A stretch of DNA of 64,000 nt from Taibaiella helva (GCF_003545695.1 NZ_QUZZ01000004.1:248001-312000), one strand, 5' to 3'; shown: positions 8,416 through 18,020, counted from the stretch's first letter. Numbers and translations: made by a program. The notes: generated from the letters alone by a model not told the origin.

Positions 8416-9678
8416 TTAGTACTGAACTTTTGCGGAAGCTTTTTCCATAGCGTCCAGCTTTTCGAGGAAAACATCCAGCCTGTCCTTGGGAATACGGAAG
8501 TTGTAGACATTACCAGTTTTGTAAGTTTCCAGGTAATCAAAATAGTCGTAGTTCCAGCGGCCCAGCTGGCGACGATCAGTTTCCAGCATCTGGGATACCA
8601 CCTCCAGATCCAGCGGCGCTTTGATACGCACAATAGCCATTCTTTTCACTTCATCTTCGGTAAACTTGGACAACAGGGGATTGGCGGCTTTTTTCACCTT
8701 AGCTCCGGATCCGCTTACATTCAGCGAGCTCCAGTCGAAATTGCTGGGTATGCCCGGCAGCAGAAAATGATTCAGGCGCTCCATAATCGTAGCCGTGGCA
8801 ACAAAGGCCAGCACGTGGTTCTGTGTTTCTTTGGGCAGATAAGATTTGATCGACCAAAAGTCTTCTTTGCCGGTACGCTTCATAGCATTGATCACCGGGC
8901 GCGGGCCACTGTTATAGGCGGCAACCACCAGCAGCCAGTCATCCAACTGATCATAAAGATAGCTGAGGTATTTGGCAGCGGCATGTGTTGATTTGGAAAG
9001 ATCGGTACGTTCATCGCGGCGGCCATTGACAGAAAGCCCCATCAACCGGGCGGTGGACTCCATAAACTGCCAGTAGCCTACAGCGCCTACAGGGGATCGG
9101 GCGTTCTTATTCAGCGCCGATTCGATCACGGCGAGGTATTTCAGCTCTTTGGGAATAGAGTGTGATCTCAGCACCCGGTCGATCACTTCAAAAGTGGAGG
9201 CGCCTCTGCCGCTTACGTGGTTCAGGCGGTCGCCGAAGTTGGTCATATACTTCTTTACATAGTCGACCATATAGCCGTTCATGTTGCCGAAGTAATCTGT
9301 TTCGCCGGCGAGGGGAACTGATTTGAATTTATCGTTTACCTCCATTATCCTGTCAAGAGGGCGGGCGGCGGCAGGAGCCAACGCCAGCTTGGGCGCCTTG
9401 GGCAGGTCTGTTTTCACACCGCTGTTCTCGTCATCTTTTCCCCGGGCAATTTTAGTCCTGGCGTCCTGGTTAATGCTGATCACTTTACCATTACCGTTCA
9501 TGGTAAATGGCATCGGCTTAATGCTATCTGCTGCGCCCGGCCGGCCAACCAACCTGGTTTCTCCGGCTTCTCTCATCGCGATCTTCTTACCGTCCGTATT
9601 TCCCTTGCGGGATACCTGAGCGATAAGGCTCAATGGTGACAATATCCATACTGCACACAAAAGTGATTTCCATTGCAT
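8416..9678 (-). CDS. Secreted lytic transglycosylase (SLT/MltD-like, GH23)
   Basis: The 420-residue protein has a signal peptide (hydrophobic residues 5-20, ending near IAQ). About 120 residues of low-complexity linker follow, then an SLT domain at about 150-310. The catalytic glutamate is in LAVIESALNKNARSPVGAVGYWQF-type context (ELKYLAVIESALN), and AAYNSGPRPVINAM is the downstream family motif. The protein should cleave peptidoglycan glycan chains in the periplasm. Unlike E. coli MltD there is no recognisable LysM repeat; the C-terminal ~100 residues are unassigned. It is convergent in orientation with nothing and probably transcribed alone. Confidence 0.85.
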   Translation of the reverse strand: MQWKSLLCAVWILSPLSLIAQVSRKGNTDGKKIAMREAGETRLVGRPGAADSIKPMPFTMNGNGKVISINQDARTKIARGKDDENSGVKTDLPKAPKLALAPAAARPLDRIMEVNDKFKSVPLAGETDYFGNMNGYMVDYVKKYMTNFGDRLNHVSGRGASTFEVIDRVLRSHSIPKELKYLAVIESALNKNARSPVGAVGYWQFMESTARLMGLSVNGRRDERTDLSKSTHAAAKYLSYLYDQLDDWLLVVAAYNSGPRPVINAMKRTGKEDFWSIKSYLPKETQNHVLAFVATATIMERLNHFLLPGIPSNFDWSSLNVSGSGAKVKKAANPLLSKFTEDEVKRMAIVRIKAPLDLEVVSQMLETDRRQLGRWNYDYFDYLETYKTGNVYNFRIPKDRLDVFLEKLDAMEKASAKVQY

Positions 9679-9847
9679 GGGCTAATCGTTATTGTTTTAG
9701 CGGTTACACATGCAACCGGATCTTTCTTGAAAAAACCGGCTGTTTACATCTTAAATCGGAAATAATTCCGACAGGTAGGCTTCACAAAATAATAATAATA
9801 ATTTTATTTTGCTATAGCTAAAAACAGAAAATTTCTGATGGTGCTGG

Positions 9848-10105
9848 TTAAGCGTTGGTTTGCTGCTGGTTAGCAGGAATGTTGGTGCTGTTGGAAGAAG
9901 GAGTTTCTTTCATACCGCTTTCAATCTCTTTTTTGATACCATCTTTGGCATCATTGAATTCGCGGATGCCTTTACCAATGCCCTTCGCCAGTTCAGGTAT
10001 TTTCTTGCCGCCAAATAATATGATCACAACCAGTACAATCCACAACCACTCCATACCACTGGGCATAGACAATAACATCGGGAAGTTCATTGATGAAATA
10101 GCCAT
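9848..10105 (-). CDS. tatA: Sec-independent protein translocase subunit TatA/TatE
   Basis: 85 residues with a short periplasmic start, one transmembrane segment ([14 protein letters not shown], about residues 20-33), the FGGKKIPEL hinge, an amphipathic helix ([20 protein letters not shown]) and a polar Asn/Gln-rich tail. TatA forms the pore that exports folded twin-arginine proteins. TatB and TatC are not in the window. The promoter element at 10138-10145 suggests independent transcription. Confidence 0.93.
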   Translation of the reverse strand: MAISSMNFPMLLSMPSGMEWLWIVLVVIILFGGKKIPELAKGIGKGIREFNDAKDGIKKEIESGMKETPSSNSTNIPANQQQTNA

Positions 10106-10137
10106 TAAAAAGAATTTATTAAATGAAGCAATAAAGC

Positions 10138-10145
10138 AAAGATAG
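10138..10145 (-). promoter_or_regulatory. -7 promoter element of tatA
   Basis: Minus-strand TATCTTTG followed by C lies 33 bases before the tatA start and fits TAnnTTTG. Confidence 0.5.
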
Positions 10146-10309
10146 TTTTTTTTGCCTAACTGCCATCCCTTATTCTCTTACTTTAACGCTTGATTGAGGA
10201 AAAAAATCCACAGCACAGGACCACAACCCTGGCTATTTCTCAACTATAAAACTACTTTTTTTATATAGATTTTTTTCTCCCAGGAAGTGTTTTTCACTTT
10301 TAATTCCGC

Positions 10310-10317
10310 TATTTTTG
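10310..10317 (+). promoter_or_regulatory. -7 promoter element before the decayed DUF3857-like gene
   Basis: TATTTTTG followed by C lies 35 bases before the ATG at 10352. The promoter thus appears intact although the gene behind it is broken. Confidence 0.5.
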
Positions 10318-10351
10318 CACACCTTTAACCTATTTTGAAATAAAACATACA

Positions 10352-10888
10352 ATGAAACCCTACACTATTATCCTGCTGGCGCTTTTTTCCGCAATGTCGG
10401 GTATGGCCAATAACCGCAGTGTGATTGACAATGAGCAATTGCTACGTCAGTACCTGGAACAGTCCCAATTCTCCATCGACACGGGGGCACAGGCGGTAGT
10501 ATTGTACGAGAAAGGCAGCAGCTATATACCTACATCCGCGAACACGATTACTATACCGGAATGGAATTTTCAGGGCAACTATCCTAAGCTGTGTACGGAA
10601 TACGAAGGGCTATGCCCGGCTTCATCATTTATAATGTGCTGGAGCGGGTAAATGTAGGAATGTTTGAAGCGTAAAAGAACAAAGAGCAGGAAACCTGCGA
10701 AGCCTGCTTTTGCCGAATACCGGATCAAACTGGAAAAGACGGGCAATAAAATGTCGCTCATCAGGGAATATGAGCAAAACGAAGGCGTATATGATGCTGC
10801 GGACTTTGAGCAATACCAGGAGATGTACCGCACCATCAACGCAGAAAAAGAAAACCTCAATATCGTACTGCTGAATAAAACCTCCTGA
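10352..10888 (+). pseudogene. Remnant of a secreted DUF3857/transglutaminase-type protein
   Basis: Two short open frames lie in line. The first (10352-10651) has a signal peptide ending near MANN and then AQAVVLYEKGSSYI, which resembles the N-terminal strand of DUF3857 proteins; it then drifts into atypical sequence (CTEYEGLCPASS) and stops. The second (10664-10888) encodes KLEKTGNKMSLIREYEQNEGVYDAADFEQYQEM, which resembles the extreme C terminus of the same kind of protein (RRYEIKKGEY..DY..F). Intact relatives are usually above 600 residues, so the middle appears deleted and the ends frameshifted. Family assignment is by resemblance only. Confidence 0.45.
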
Positions 10889-10936
10889 TGAGGATTTTAT
10901 GGAAAAAAGCTGGTCATACGTCTTTATTGAAATGAG

Positions 10937-11776
10937 ATGCGTATGCCGGCTTTGTGTTTATTTCTGGCGCTCTGGCTGGGCGCCTGCAATACCCTATCCG
11001 ATCCGCAATCGCCGGTATCCCCCGCTCCGCCGGCACCCGTAGTTCCTGCCAGGGTAGGCGATATCCCACTACCTTCCGGTTATGTCAGGATAAAGGCAGG
11101 GCCGCATAGCTATGCAGCTTTCCTTCGCATGCTTCTCCTGAAGAAGGACAGGACCGTGTACCTGTACAATGGCCACAGGAAGCACAACCAACGGGCACAA
11201 TACGCTGTGCTGGCCCTTGACGTAGGCGACAAGGACCTGCAGCAATGTGCCGATGCCGTCATGCGCCTGCGCGCGGAATATTTGTTGGAACAGCAGCAGC
11301 CTGGCGCTATCGCTTTCCGCTTCAGCAATGGCTTCCTTTGCGATTACCAGCATTATGCCGAAGGTTATCGCCTGTCGGTCAAAGATAATCGATGCGCCTG
11401 GGTAAAGCAGCAGCCTGCAGATCGCTCCTATCAAGGCTTCCGCCGGTACCTCGACCTGGTCTACAGCTATGCCGGCACCCGGTCGCTGTACAGCCAGCTA
11501 AAACCGGTTCCTTTTGCATCTCTCACTTCCGGGCAGGTGCTGATACAGACCGGTGAGCCTTACGGGCATGCCGTGACGGTAATGGATATGGCCCATCATC
11601 CCGGCACAGGTGATACGATCTTCCTGCTGTCGCAGAGCTATATGCCGGCGCAGGACATTCATATCCTGCGCAATCCCATGGATCCGAAGCTTTCGCCCTG
11701 GTATTCGATGCGGGCCGAAGGTGATATCTATACGCCGGAATGGGCCTTTAGGAAAGAAGATCTCAGGGCATTTTAA
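10937..11776 (+). CDS. DUF4846 family lipoprotein
   Basis: 279 residues. A short signal peptide ends in the lipobox LGAC (about residues 14-17), then comes a Pro-rich linker and the DUF4846 domain with DIPLPSGYVRI, SYAAFLRMLLLK, YNGHRKHNQ, LDVGDKDLQQCADAVMRLRAEYL and a late GHAVTVMDMA motif. The family is found in Bacteroidota and is anchored to a membrane; its function is unknown. The G-x-A-V and D-x-A pattern near the end suggests a papain-like NlpC/P60-related fold, which is inference. It follows the decayed gene by about 50 bases. Confidence 0.8.
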   Translation: MRMPALCLFLALWLGACNTLSDPQSPVSPAPPAPVVPARVGDIPLPSGYVRIKAGPHSYAAFLRMLLLKKDRTVYLYNGHRKHNQRAQYAVLALDVGDKDLQQCADAVMRLRAEYLLEQQQPGAIAFRFSNGFLCDYQHYAEGYRLSVKDNRCAWVKQQPADRSYQGFRRYLDLVYSYAGTRSLYSQLKPVPFASLTSGQVLIQTGEPYGHAVTVMDMAHHPGTGDTIFLLSQSYMPAQDIHILRNPMDPKLSPWYSMRAEGDIYTPEWAFRKEDLRAF

Positions 11777-11982
11777 CTGGAGAGAAAAATGAAAAATAAT
11801 TATTGACTGCAGGTGTAAATGGAACATAATTACTCCCGTTGAGCAGTACAGTGTAAGGAGTAATGCTGGCTTCTCCCGCTCCCTGACTGCAATCTGTATC
11901 CTGATCCTCTGCCAACAGGAAAAACAAGAAAATAAAGAGAAAGTTTCCATAACTGGTTCTATCAGGGCAGATAATAAAAAAT

Positions 11983-12012
11983 GAAAAAGCCGCCGGCACC
12001 TTTGCCGGCGGC
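11983..12012 (-). terminator. Terminator of the thiolase gene
   Basis: A 9-bp perfect GC stem (GCCGCCGGC at 11989-11997 with GCCGGCGGC at 12004-12012) has an A run on its left, read as a T run after the stem on the minus strand, 25 bases past the thiolase stop. Confidence 0.75.
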
Positions 12013-12036
12013 TTCCATTTCACAGGGATAACTCAT

Positions 12037-13236
12037 TTATACCCGCTCGTAGATGATCGCAGCGCCCTGTCCTACCCCGATGCACATCGTAGCCAGGCCA
12101 TAACGCACCTGGCGGCGCTTCATCTCGTGCAGCAAGGTAGCAGAAATACGGGCGCCGCTGCAGCCCAGAGGGTGGCCCAGCGCGATGGCGCCGCCATTGA
12201 CGTTTACGATCGCCGGATCGATCTTCAGGTCGCGGATCACCGCCAGCGACTGCGAAGCAAAGGCCTCGTTCAGCTCGGCCAGCCCCAGGTCGTTAATGGT
12301 AAGCCCTGCGCGCTTCAAGGCCTTCTCCGTAGCCGGTACAGGGCCTATGCCCATGATGGCCGGATCTACACCGGCGATCGCACGGCTCACGATGCGGGCC
12401 AGCGGCTTAAGGTTATATTGCTTCACGGCATGTTCAGAGGCCAGCAGCAATGCTGCCGCGCCATCGTTGATACCGCTGCTGTTGCCGGCCGTTACCGTTC
12501 CGTCTTTAATGAACGCGGGCTTCAGCTCGGCAAGCTTTTCCACCGGCGATAAACGCGGGTGCTCGTCTTTTTCAAAGGAGATCGTTTTACCTTTACCCAG
12601 CTCGACGGTTACCGGTGCCAGCTCATCGGCAAAGGCTCCGGCATCATGCGCCTTCTGGTATTTATCCTGGCTTTCGAAAGCAAAGCGATCCTGCTCTTCC
12701 CGGCTGATGTTCCATTGCTTCGCTACATTCTCGGCAGTCTCTCCCATCGTGTAGGGATGATGCAGGGCCGATAACCTGGGATTGACAAAACGCCAGCCCA
12801 TGGTGGTATCGAACAGCTGCTGGTTGCGACCGTAGGCGCCTTCTGCCTTGCCCATTACGAAAGGTGCACGGGTCATGCTTTCCACCCCACCGGCGATAAA
12901 CAGCTCACCTTCGCCGCACTGGATGGCGCGGCTGGCATCCATAATGGCCTGCAACCCCGAGGCGCAAAGCCGGTTCACGGTATTGCCGCCAACAGAGATC
13001 GGCAGACCGGCCAGCAGCGCTGACATGCGGGCGACATCACGGTTATCTTCACCGGCCTGGTTGGCTGCACCGGCAATCACATCTTCAATCGCATTGACAT
13101 CTACTGAAGGATTGCGGGCCACCAGGGCCTTGATTACATGCGCCAGCATATCGTCGGGACGCACGGTGCTTAAAGTGCCGCCATACTTGCCTATCGGCGT
13201 ACGGACAGCGTCAATTACATATACGTTATTAGACAT
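12037..13236 (-). CDS. Acetyl-CoA C-acyltransferase (thiolase), 3-oxoadipyl-CoA thiolase-like
   Basis: 399 residues of a degradative-type thiolase. The nucleophile is Cys91 in NRLCASGLQA, the catalytic His is in ALGHPLG and the second Cys in MCIGVGQG. Segments such as GCANQAGEDNRD-like (AANQAGEDNRDVAR), FDTTMGWRFVNP and GIGPVPATEKAL are closest to the PcaF/PaaJ group that cleaves 3-oxoadipyl-CoA. No phenylacetate or beta-ketoadipate genes are nearby, so the substrate is open. It stands alone with its own terminator; a small repeat cluster lies just upstream. Confidence 0.88.
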   Translation of the reverse strand: MSNNVYVIDAVRTPIGKYGGTLSTVRPDDMLAHVIKALVARNPSVDVNAIEDVIAGAANQAGEDNRDVARMSALLAGLPISVGGNTVNRLCASGLQAIMDASRAIQCGEGELFIAGGVESMTRAPFVMGKAEGAYGRNQQLFDTTMGWRFVNPRLSALHHPYTMGETAENVAKQWNISREEQDRFAFESQDKYQKAHDAGAFADELAPVTVELGKGKTISFEKDEHPRLSPVEKLAELKPAFIKDGTVTAGNSSGINDGAAALLLASEHAVKQYNLKPLARIVSRAIAGVDPAIMGIGPVPATEKALKRAGLTINDLGLAELNEAFASQSLAVIRDLKIDPAIVNVNGGAIALGHPLGCSGARISATLLHEMKRRQVRYGLATMCIGVGQGAAIIYERV

Positions 13237-13243
13237 CAGGTAC

Positions 13244-13277
13244 TAGATGTTAGACTTTAGATATTAGATATTAGACG
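13244..13277. repeat. TTAGAYATTAGAT-type short tandem repeat, copy 1
   Basis: The stretch carries repeated TAGATGTTAGAC, TTAGATATTAGAT and ATTAGACG units directly upstream of the thiolase start. A second cluster of the same units lies at 47860-47897. Confidence 0.7.
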
Positions 13278-13323
13278 TCGAACTTCGGCAATTTGCGATC
13301 AGGTCTCATGAGCCAGATACTTA

Positions 13324-13878
13324 CTACCAGTTGTCCTTAGCCTTATTACCGCTTTTAATAGCATTCTCCAGCTGGGTAGCCACACTCAGCAGCTTTTCGT
13401 TCACTTCCTTGCGGATGTGTTTGGCAGGCTTATTGTTGCGCTGCAGCTGATCGTAGCCCAGCGTTTCGATGATACCGTCGGCGTAAGCCGCCTGGACGGC
13501 GATGTTGTCGATAATGATCTTATAGCGGCCCTCCTTGAACATCAGGTTCAGCTTGAAGTTCACGAGACCGTGGGTTATGGCCCAGTTAAAGCCGGAAGCC
13601 GCTTTCATCACTACGGTAGCGGTATTGGTAATGCTCAGGTCAGCTTCGTCGAAGCGGATATTGTTATCCTCCGTCTTCATATTCGCGATGATCCAGCTCT
13701 TGGCTCTTTTGAACATTTCTTCTTTGCTCACACCTTCTACATTCACCACTTGCTCGTACTGGTAATTGCCGTTCTCGCCCTGCACGACCACCACTTTATA
13801 GTCTTCTTCCTTGTCTTTAGCCTGCAGCACAGGTGCGGCAAGCAACAGGGACAATACGACCAATCCTACTTTTTTCAT
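13324..13878 (-). CDS. Secreted DUF4468-type protein (TBP-like fold)
   Basis: 184 residues with a clear signal peptide (VGLVVLSLLLAAPVLQA) and then a domain with QYEQVVNVEGVSKEEMFKRAKSWIIANM, matching DUF4468, a Bacteroidota family with a TATA-binding-protein-like fold and no known function. The C-terminal 50 residues are Lys-rich. It lies between kbl and the thiolase on the same strand, with 39 bases to kbl. A distant family member occurs in the AT-rich island at 52681-53295. Confidence 0.75.
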   Translation of the reverse strand: MKKVGLVVLSLLLAAPVLQAKDKEEDYKVVVVQGENGNYQYEQVVNVEGVSKEEMFKRAKSWIIANMKTEDNNIRFDEADLSITNTATVVMKAASGFNWAITHGLVNFKLNLMFKEGRYKIIIDNIAVQAAYADGIIETLGYDQLQRNNKPAKHIRKEVNEKLLSVATQLENAIKSGNKAKDNW

Positions 13879-13917
13879 GTTCCGGGATTTATTGTTTTAT
13901 CGGATATGGATTAAGAT

Positions 13918-15108
13918 TTATTTGATCACGCCCAATTCCTTGCCCACTTTGGTAAAGGCGGCAATGGCTGCGTCGAGGTGATGCTGCTCGTGCCCGGCAG
14001 ATATCTGCACACGGATACGGGCCTGGCCTTTCGGTACTACGGGGAAGAAGAACCCGATCACATACACGCCTTCTTCCAGCAGGCGGGCGGCCATTTTTTG
14101 CGCCAATACGGCATCGTACAGCATGATGGGCGTAATGGGATGCGTACCGGGCTTAATGTCAAAGCCGGCTTCGGTCATTCTGCTGCGGAAGTAGCGGGTG
14201 TTGGCTTCCAGCTTATCGCGCAGCTCGGTGGTTTCGCTCAGCATATCCAGCACTGCTATGGAGGCGCCGACTACGGAAGGTGCTACCGTATTGCTGAATA
14301 GATAGGGTCGGCTACGCTGGCGCAGCATCTCAACCACTTCTTTCTTACCGCTGGTAAAACCGCCGGAAGCGCCGCCCAGCGCTTTACCCAAAGTTCCGGT
14401 AATGATATCTACACGCCCCATAACGCCGCACAGCTCGTGAACGCCACGGCCGGTTTTGCCCATGAAGCCGGAAGAGTGACTTTCGTCGATCATCACGATC
14501 GCATCGTACTGATCGGCCAGATCGCAGATCTTGTCCAGCGGGGCAATGGTGCCGTCCATTGAGAATACCGAATCGGTAACGATAAAGCGGGTGCGCGCAT
14601 CTTTATGCTCGATCAGCCTTTGCTCCAGCTCAGCCAGGTCGCAGTTTTTGTAACGGGCTCTTTTAGCCTTGCACAGTCTTACACCATCGATAATAGAGGC
14701 GTGGTTGAGCTCGTCGGAGATGATCACATCCTCTTCTCCCAGCAAGGGTTCAAATACACCGCCGTTGGCATCGAAGCAGGCGACATACAGGATCGTATCT
14801 TCCGTACCCAGAAAGGTAGCCAGCTTTTGCTCCAGTTGCTTATGAATGTCCTGCGTACCACAGATAAACCTTACCGAGCTCATACCATAGCCCCTCTCAT
14901 CAATCGTCTTCTTGGCTGCTTCCAGCACCTTAGGGTGAGAAGAGAGACCCAGGTAGTTATTGGCACAGAAGTTGAGCACTTTTTTGCCGTTCACCATGAT
15001 CTCGGCGCCTTGCTCGGAATCGATACGGCGTTCGCTCTTAAAAAGACCTGCGGCTTTGATCTCGTCGATTTCGCCCTGAATGCGGGTGTAGAATGATTTG
15101 CTGGACAT
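13918..15108 (-). CDS. kbl: Glycine C-acetyltransferase (2-amino-3-ketobutyrate CoA ligase)
   Basis: 396 residues of the alpha-oxoamine synthase family of PLP enzymes. [17 protein letters not shown] supplies the PLP-contacting DESH and [12 protein letters not shown]-type sequence ([16 protein letters not shown]) the Schiff-base lysine. [13 protein letters not shown] is the family N-terminal motif. Kbl splits 2-amino-3-ketobutyrate into glycine and acetyl-CoA in threonine breakdown; the partner tdh is not in the window. In Bacteroidota, close homologues can be serine palmitoyltransferase, but the [20 protein letters not shown] segment fits Kbl. Confidence 0.92.
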   Translation of the reverse strand: MSSKSFYTRIQGEIDEIKAAGLFKSERRIDSEQGAEIMVNGKKVLNFCANNYLGLSSHPKVLEAAKKTIDERGYGMSSVRFICGTQDIHKQLEQKLATFLGTEDTILYVACFDANGGVFEPLLGEEDVIISDELNHASIIDGVRLCKAKRARYKNCDLAELEQRLIEHKDARTRFIVTDSVFSMDGTIAPLDKICDLADQYDAIVMIDESHSSGFMGKTGRGVHELCGVMGRVDIITGTLGKALGGASGGFTSGKKEVVEMLRQRSRPYLFSNTVAPSVVGASIAVLDMLSETTELRDKLEANTRYFRSRMTEAGFDIKPGTHPITPIMLYDAVLAQKMAARLLEEGVYVIGFFFPVVPKGQARIRVQISAGHEQHHLDAAIAAFTKVGKELGVIK

Positions 15109-15157
15109 ATGTGCTCCTGGTTATTTTTGAATATTTTTTTAGTGGATAAAACAGGTG

Positions 15158-15165
15158 CAAAGCTA
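15158..15165 (-). promoter_or_regulatory. -7 promoter element of kbl
   Basis: Minus-strand TAGCTTTG followed by C lies 50 bases before the kbl start. Confidence 0.45.
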
Positions 15166-15284
15166 ATCAATTACCACAGAGATATGCATATTTCCAGCAA
15201 AAGGAATTCCGGTCAAAGTGCTGTTCCCGGAGCCATGTTGCTTCCTTTTCGTATTTTTAGGCCCTTAAATCATTATCTGCGTAA

Positions 15285-15956
15285 ATGTTGCTTCGAAAAA
15301 TCCTCTTGTCCCTGTGCCTGTGCTCACTAGTCGCAGGTACCTATGGTCAGGAAAAGCTCAGCGAGGGCGTGCTGACCTATGCCCTCACCATCAGCGGAAA
15401 AGTGCCTACGCCGGCAAACGAGCCGGCCCTGACAGAAACCAAATCAGGCACGCTCCTGATCTATGTAAAAGATAACTATGTGCGGCAGGATATTAAGCTG
15501 GAAGACGGCTACACCTACTCCCGCATCAGCAATTATACCACCGATAAAGACATTATCCTGCAAACGATCAACACGACGCGTTATGCGATCGAAGTGGGCA
15601 TGAAAGACGAACGGAAAAAGAACATGTCTTTTATGGATGCGACCCTTGAAGCAGGCCGGAACCGTAAAAAGATCGGCGAGCTTGAGGCGCAGGAAGCCAC
15701 GCTGAAATACAAGAACGGCAGCTCCTTTCCGCTGTATTATGTCGATCAGTATACCCTGGCTCATCCCGAGGTGTTTGAACGCAGCCCGGAGCTGAAAGGT
15801 ATCCCGGCACAGTTTGATATCCCGGGGAGCAATGGCTTTACTACCCATTTTGAGCTGAAGGCCCTCAGCCTTGAGCCGGTAGCCAATTCGGTATTCCAGG
15901 TGCCTGAAGGCTATCGCATCATCAGCAGGAAAGAGTATGAGAAATTAATGCGTTAG
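15285..15956 (+). CDS. Secreted protein of unknown function (GLPGLI/DUF4412-like)
   Basis: 223 residues. A signal peptide (ILLSLCLCSLVAGTYGQ) is followed by SEGVLTYALTISG, a short beta-rich domain with repeated two-stranded patterns (LLIYVKDNYVRQDIKLEDGYTYSRI) and a C-terminal FQVPEGYRIISRKEY. This layout is like the small periplasmic GLPGLI/DUF4412 proteins of Bacteroidota, whose role is unknown. It is divergent from kbl and 53 bases before ypfJ. Confidence 0.6.
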   Translation: MLLRKILLSLCLCSLVAGTYGQEKLSEGVLTYALTISGKVPTPANEPALTETKSGTLLIYVKDNYVRQDIKLEDGYTYSRISNYTTDKDIILQTINTTRYAIEVGMKDERKKNMSFMDATLEAGRNRKKIGELEAQEATLKYKNGSSFPLYYVDQYTLAHPEVFERSPELKGIPAQFDIPGSNGFTTHFELKALSLEPVANSVFQVPEGYRIISRKEYEKLMR

Positions 15957-16009
15957 TATTGTACATTTGTTCATAGTTTAAGCAACGCACATTCTAAAAC
16001 CTATTTTCT

Positions 16010-16861
16010 ATGCGCTGGAGAGGCGAACGCGAAAGCGACAACATCGAAGACAGCCGCGGTATGGGCAACGGCGGTAAAGTGGCTATCGGCGGCGGTATCG
16101 GCGCCATTATCGTGCTGGTCATCGGCCTGCTTACCGGCAAAGACTTTTCCAGCCTGCTGAGCACCACCCAGGACCCTTCGGTTACCCAATCTGCAAACAA
16201 CGGACCGCGCGCACCAAGGGCCGACGATTCGACAGCCCAGTTTGTGAGCGTAGTGCTGGCCAGCACTGAAGATGTCTGGAACAAGATCTACCGGGACAAC
16301 AATATGCAGTACCAGCAGCCCAAGCTGCGCATGTTCGACGATGCCGTACAAAGCGCTTGTGGCAATGCTTCGGCAGCTATGGGGCCGTTTTACTGCCCTG
16401 CCGATCAGAAAGTATATATTGATCTTTCCTTTTGCAATGAGCTGAAAGAACGTTTCCGCGCGCCGGGCAATTTTGCCATTGCTTACGTTGTCGCTCACGA
16501 GGTGGGCCATCATGTGCAAAACCTGATGGGTATTTCGGAGCAGGTACAGCGCCAGCGCAGCCGGCTGAGCGAAGCCGATTACAATAAGCTGTCTGTGAAG
16601 CTGGAGCTGCAGGCCGATTTCCTGGCCGGTGTCTGGGCTTACCATGCCAACCAGATGCGCGGCATCCTGGAACCCGGCGACCTGGAATCGGCGCTCACCG
16701 CGGCCAATGCCATCGGCGACGACAAGCTCCAGAAAGAAGCGCAGGGCTACGTGGTACCCGACGCGTTTACGCACGGTACCTCCCAGCAGCGGATGTACTG
16801 GTTTAAAAAAGGGTTTGAAAGCGGCAACCTGAACCTGGGCCGTTTCCAGGATATCCGCTAG
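16010..16861 (+). CDS. ypfJ: Neutral zinc metallopeptidase, YpfJ family
   Basis: 283 residues. The start MRWRGERESDNIEDSRG is the family N-terminal signature, followed by one transmembrane helix (GGGIGAIIVLVIGLLTG, about 25-42). The catalytic domain carries the zinc motif HEVGHH at about residues 163-168 (AYVVAHEVGHHVQN), a conserved LSFCNEL, and the downstream ELQADFLAGVWA with the third zinc ligand. It is probably an inner-membrane-anchored peptidase with a periplasmic domain. Substrate unknown. Confidence 0.9.
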   Translation: MRWRGERESDNIEDSRGMGNGGKVAIGGGIGAIIVLVIGLLTGKDFSSLLSTTQDPSVTQSANNGPRAPRADDSTAQFVSVVLASTEDVWNKIYRDNNMQYQQPKLRMFDDAVQSACGNASAAMGPFYCPADQKVYIDLSFCNELKERFRAPGNFAIAYVVAHEVGHHVQNLMGISEQVQRQRSRLSEADYNKLSVKLELQADFLAGVWAYHANQMRGILEPGDLESALTAANAIGDDKLQKEAQGYVVPDAFTHGTSQQRMYWFKKGFESGNLNLGRFQDIR

Positions 16862-16892
16862 CAGGCAAGGCCGGCATATTAAAGCAGAAAAA

Positions 16893-17804
16893 ATGTCTAT
16901 TCAAGCAGAGCATTTAACCAAAGTATTCGGCGAGCAAAAAGCCGTCAATCATATTTCTTTTACCATCGACCATGGCGTAGTCGGCTTCCTCGGACCCAAC
17001 GGTGCAGGCAAGTCTACCACCATGAAGATGCTGAGCACCTACATCCATCCCAGCTCGGGCAAAGCCCTGGTATGCGGGTATGATGTGGAGCGGCAGTCGA
17101 TGGAAGTACGGCGCCAGGTTGGCTACCTGCCCGAAAGCAATCCCCTGTACTATGACATGTATGTAAGGGAATACCTCGAATTTGCTGCAGGCATTCATCA
17201 GCTGGGCGCCCGAAAAAAAAGCCGCATCGACGAAATGATCGCGATGACCGGTCTGCAAAAGGAGATCAAAAAGAAGATCGGTGCTTTATCAAAAGGATAT
17301 AAGCAAAGAGTAGGACTGGCCCAGGCGATGATCCACGATCCGAAGGTGCTCATCCTCGATGAGCCGACCAGCGGTCTTGACCCTAACCAGATCATGGATA
17401 TCCGCGACCTGATCATTACCCTGGGCAAAGACAAGACCGTATTGCTGTCCACACACATCATGCAGGAAGTGCAGGCTATGTGCAGCCGCGTGATCATCAT
17501 CAATAACGGAACTATCGTGGCTGACGATGCTATCGGTAATATCCAGTCGGCTGAAAAAGCTGCCACCGGTCTGCTGGTCGAATTTGACCAGGATGTTACC
17601 GAAGCTGATCTCCGCGCGTTGAAACAGGTACGGCAATTAAAGCAAGTCGGGCAGCAACGCTGGCTGCTGGAAACCACCCAGCCCGAAGCGCTGCGCAAAG
17701 AGCTGATGGCCTGGTCGCTGCAAAAAGATATTGCTATCCTCTCCTTGCAAAACAGCAGCCAGTCGCTGGAAGAAGCCTTCCGTGACCTGACCAGAGGCAA
17801 ATAA
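16893..17804 (+). CDS. gldA: Gliding-motility ABC transporter ATP-binding protein
   Basis: 303 residues of an ABC ATPase: Walker A GPNGAGKST, Q-loop, signature LSKGYKQRVGLAQAM, Walker B VLILDEPTSGLDPNQ and the switch histidine in STHIMQEVQAM. The overall sequence, including VKNISFTIDHG-type start and YLPESNPLYYDMYVREYL, matches GldA, which in Flavobacterium works with permeases GldF and GldG. Neither is in this window. The C-terminal ~80 residues are the usual DUF4162-like tail. The protein could also serve another ABC-2 exporter. Confidence 0.82.
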   Translation: MSIQAEHLTKVFGEQKAVNHISFTIDHGVVGFLGPNGAGKSTTMKMLSTYIHPSSGKALVCGYDVERQSMEVRRQVGYLPESNPLYYDMYVREYLEFAAGIHQLGARKKSRIDEMIAMTGLQKEIKKKIGALSKGYKQRVGLAQAMIHDPKVLILDEPTSGLDPNQIMDIRDLIITLGKDKTVLLSTHIMQEVQAMCSRVIIINNGTIVADDAIGNIQSAEKAATGLLVEFDQDVTEADLRALKQVRQLKQVGQQRWLLETTQPEALRKELMAWSLQKDIAILSLQNSSQSLEEAFRDLTRGK

Positions 17805-17888
17805 ATATTTTTCGTACACCCCTGGAATTCCGGCGCAGAAAATGCGCTGCATTGCACAGACATTGTAGAGACACCATTATTATCCCCG

Positions 17889-17920
17889 CGTTACAGACGT
17901 TGCATGCAACGTCTGTAACG
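17889..17920. repeat. REP-like palindrome 1 (core ACGTTGCATGCAACGT)
   Basis: A perfect 32-bp palindrome with arms CGTTACAGACGTTGCA and TGCAACGTCTGTAACG. It shares its core with palindromes at 18021 and 34681. It lies in a 270-base gene-free gap after gldA that holds no other feature I can support. Confidence 0.8.
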
Positions 17921-18020
17921 ATTTTACATTACAATCCTTGTATTGACATCCTCAGGCCATATAGCATTACTTTATGAAGCTTTAAAACGCTGATTTAGGT
18001 TGCGCAGCCTTGTGTTCTCC

